Shown here piece by piece: positions 62,127 through 64,000 of a stretch of 64,000 nucleotides of DNA. Position 1 is the first letter of the stretch. The number at the start of each line of letters is the position of its first letter. The position numbers were made by a program, and so were the translations under genes. Source of the DNA: Clostridia bacterium (GTDB lineage: Bacteria > Bacillota > Clostridia > Oscillospirales > CAG-272); contig JAQXHN010000043.1 of assembly GCA_029007295.1 (NCBI GenBank), positions 1 through 64,000 of the forward strand. The letters run 5' to 3'. The notes below the pieces were generated by a model that was not told the origin of the DNA, did not search any database, and worked only from the letters and a program-made list of their open reading frames with translations.

Positions 62127-63294
62127 ACGGCTTTTCGGCTTTTGCGAGGTTACGGTCGGAGCAGCCTACGCCGAAAAGGCTTTAAATGCGATGATGAAAA
62201 AGCGCCTTTCACATACAAGAGCAAAAAGAAATGAGAACGGTGATTTATGCTTTAAAATAATGAAAAAAGACCGCCGATTACTGTTTGAAATTATTGACAA
62301 ATGCGCAATTTCGGTTTATAGTGTATATGATAAGGGCTTTCCGTCCGTTTTCATGAAATACAGGCGCAGATTAGGGGTTGCAATCGGGTTTCTTATTTTC
62401 TGTTTTTGCATTTATATATCGGGATTTTACATCTGGGACGTCAGGGTTGAAGCCGAAGAAGGCGTAGATACGGCGCTTGTTCAGGAACGGCTTTCCGATA
62501 TGGGCTTCGGGGTCGGCACGTTTAAGGGCAAATTTGATTTGTACGAGCTGTGCAATTCCTACCTGAAGAAATACGACGACTTATCGTTCATCAGCGTAAA
62601 TGTAATAGGAAACGTAGCTTATGTGGATTTGAGGGCAAGAGTTTCGCGTCCTGATGAAAAAAATACGGAATATTCCAATCTTGTTGCAAAATACACGGGA
62701 ATAGTTGTCTCGAAGGAAGTATTTTGCGGAAATGCGAGAGTTAAGGCGGGAGACGCTGTCTCAGAGGGAGATATTCTTGTTTCGGGAGTATGCTCCGACC
62801 TTGACGGAGGATATTACCTTTGTAAAAGCGAAGGAATCGTCAATGCGGAAATAGAGCGAACTTTTTCGGCGACCGTTTTATATGAGGAAGAAAAAAATAC
62901 GGAATACGAGGGAGAAACGCTGGGACGTTCTTTGATGCTTTTCGGTCTTGAAATACCTATAATGCTTCCGAGACAGTCTTCGGGCAAAACCAAAACCGAT
63001 ATTTCGCGTGCGTCGGTAGACGGGAAAAATCTACCGTTTGCGCTGAAAACGGAAAAAGAGCTGAAACAAAAAACCGAAAAAATTTACAGAACTCCGGAAA
63101 ATGCCGAAAAAACGGCACAGTACCGAGTTTCAAACGAATTTATTAAAGAAACGCAGGGAGCAAAAATACTTTCTGTAACGAAGGAATGCACAAAAACGGA
63201 AACGGGAGTTACCGCAACATGGACAGTAAGATGTATTTGCGATATTGCAAGGTCATCGCCGATTTACATAAATAATACCGAAAGGAATAGCTGA
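62113..63294 (+). CDS. yqfD: Sporulation protein YqfD
   Basis: RRRLGVAIGFLIFCFCIYISGFYIWDVRVE; position between yqfC and phoH. Confidence 0.9.
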   Translation: MAILERLFGFCEVTVGAAYAEKALNAMMKKRLSHTRAKRNENGDLCFKIMKKDRRLLFEIIDKCAISVYSVYDKGFPSVFMKYRRRLGVAIGFLIFCFCIYISGFYIWDVRVEAEEGVDTALVQERLSDMGFGVGTFKGKFDLYELCNSYLKKYDDLSFISVNVIGNVAYVDLRARVSRPDEKNTEYSNLVAKYTGIVVSKEVFCGNARVKAGDAVSEGDILVSGVCSDLDGGYYLCKSEGIVNAEIERTFSATVLYEEEKNTEYEGETLGRSLMLFGLEIPIMLPRQSSGKTKTDISRASVDGKNLPFALKTEKELKQKTEKIYRTPENAEKTAQYRVSNEFIKETQGAKILSVTKECTKTETGVTATWTVRCICDIARSSPIYINNTERNS

Positions 63295-64000
63295 ATGACG
63301 GAAAAAACAGTGCTGACTGAAACTATGGAGCAAACCGCCGTGATATTCGGAAGCTTCGATAAAAATATCAGCATAATAGAAAAGAGCTTTAACGTTAAAA
63401 TTACGAACAGGGATACCGAAAAAACCGCGGGCGACGCTATCGTGATTTCCGGAGAGGACGAGAAAAACGTAGCGTTTGCAGCAGACTCGGTTATGTATCT
63501 TAAAAAGATGGCTTCGTTTTCGGGAGAGCTTACGGAACAGAGCGTTGAATATGTGGTAAATACGGTTAAGGAAAAGGGCGGCGAGTCGCTTCGTGATTTC
63601 GGCGAAGACTGTATCTGCATAACAACAAGGGGTAAGCCGATTAAGGCAAAAACCGTTGGGCAGAGAGAATATGTAGACAAAATAAATAACAATACGGTCA
63701 TAATGGGCGTAGGACCCGCCGGAACCGGCAAAACATTTTTGGCGGTCGCCACGGCGGTTAAGGCGCTAAGGAACAAAGAGGTTAATCGGATTATATTAAC
63801 GCGCCCGGCTGTCGAGGCGGGAGAAAAACTCGGATATCTTCCCGGAGATTTACAGAATAAAATAGACCCGTATCTGCGTCCGCTGTACGACGCCCTGTAT
63901 GAAATGCTAGGCAGCGAAACCTATCAAAGGCATTTGGAGCGGGGAAATATCGAAATTGCTCCGCTTGCATATATGCGGGGCAGGACGCTTGACGATTCGT
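63295..64000 (+). CDS. phoH: PhoH family protein (3' truncated by window end)
   Basis: TVIMGVGPAGTGKTFLAVATAVKAL; IILTRPAVEAGEKLGYLPGDLQNKIDPYLRPLYDAL. Confidence 0.95.
   Translation, partial: MTEKTVLTETMEQTAVIFGSFDKNISIIEKSFNVKITNRDTEKTAGDAIVISGEDEKNVAFAADSVMYLKKMASFSGELTEQSVEYVVNTVKEKGGESLRDFGEDCICITTRGKPIKAKTVGQREYVDKINNNTVIMGVGPAGTGKTFLAVATAVKALRNKEVNRIILTRPAVEAGEKLGYLPGDLQNKIDPYLRPLYDALYEMLGSETYQRHLERGNIEIAPLAYMRGRTLDDS

Overview
The window looks like contiguous chromosomal backbone of a spore-forming Clostridia/Oscillospiraceae-like Firmicute. This lineage is inferred from gene content (yqfC/yqfD/ylbJ-like genes, SpoVB-like flippase, rimP-nusA-ylxR-ylxQ-infB, rlmN-prpC-prkC). I saw no mobile element, CRISPR array, rRNA or tRNA. 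Main blocks: dnaK(5'-truncated by window)-dnaJ-prmA; tmk; DUF1846; a THUMP methyltransferase; two tandem trigger-factor-like exported proteins; a complete atp operon; nagA plus ROK kinase; rlmN-prpC-prkC; a polar amino-acid ABC operon; holB-ricT; xpt plus a BMP-family nucleoside ABC transporter; an amino-sugar kinase/SIS/UPF0210/ACT operon; alr; a third trigger-factor-like lipoprotein; rpsO-pnp; GH20; pepD; rimP-nusA-ylxR-ylxQ-infB; a STAS-APH fusion; yqfC-yqfD-phoH. Most notable: (1) the ATP synthase alpha gene carries an in-frame N-terminal domain resembling the C-terminal half of the delta subunit, and no separate atpH exists; (2) the c subunit has its GxGxGxGxG motif converted to AxAxAxAxA and has a signal-peptide-like extension; (3) three exported trigger-factor-like proteins, one membrane anchored, one lacking the PPIase domain; (4) dnaK has two in-frame TAG codons at conserved positions although TAG is a normal stop elsewhere; (5) a small membrane protein with an Asp/Cys-rich tail. 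All family calls are from reading the protein sequences; no database search was run.
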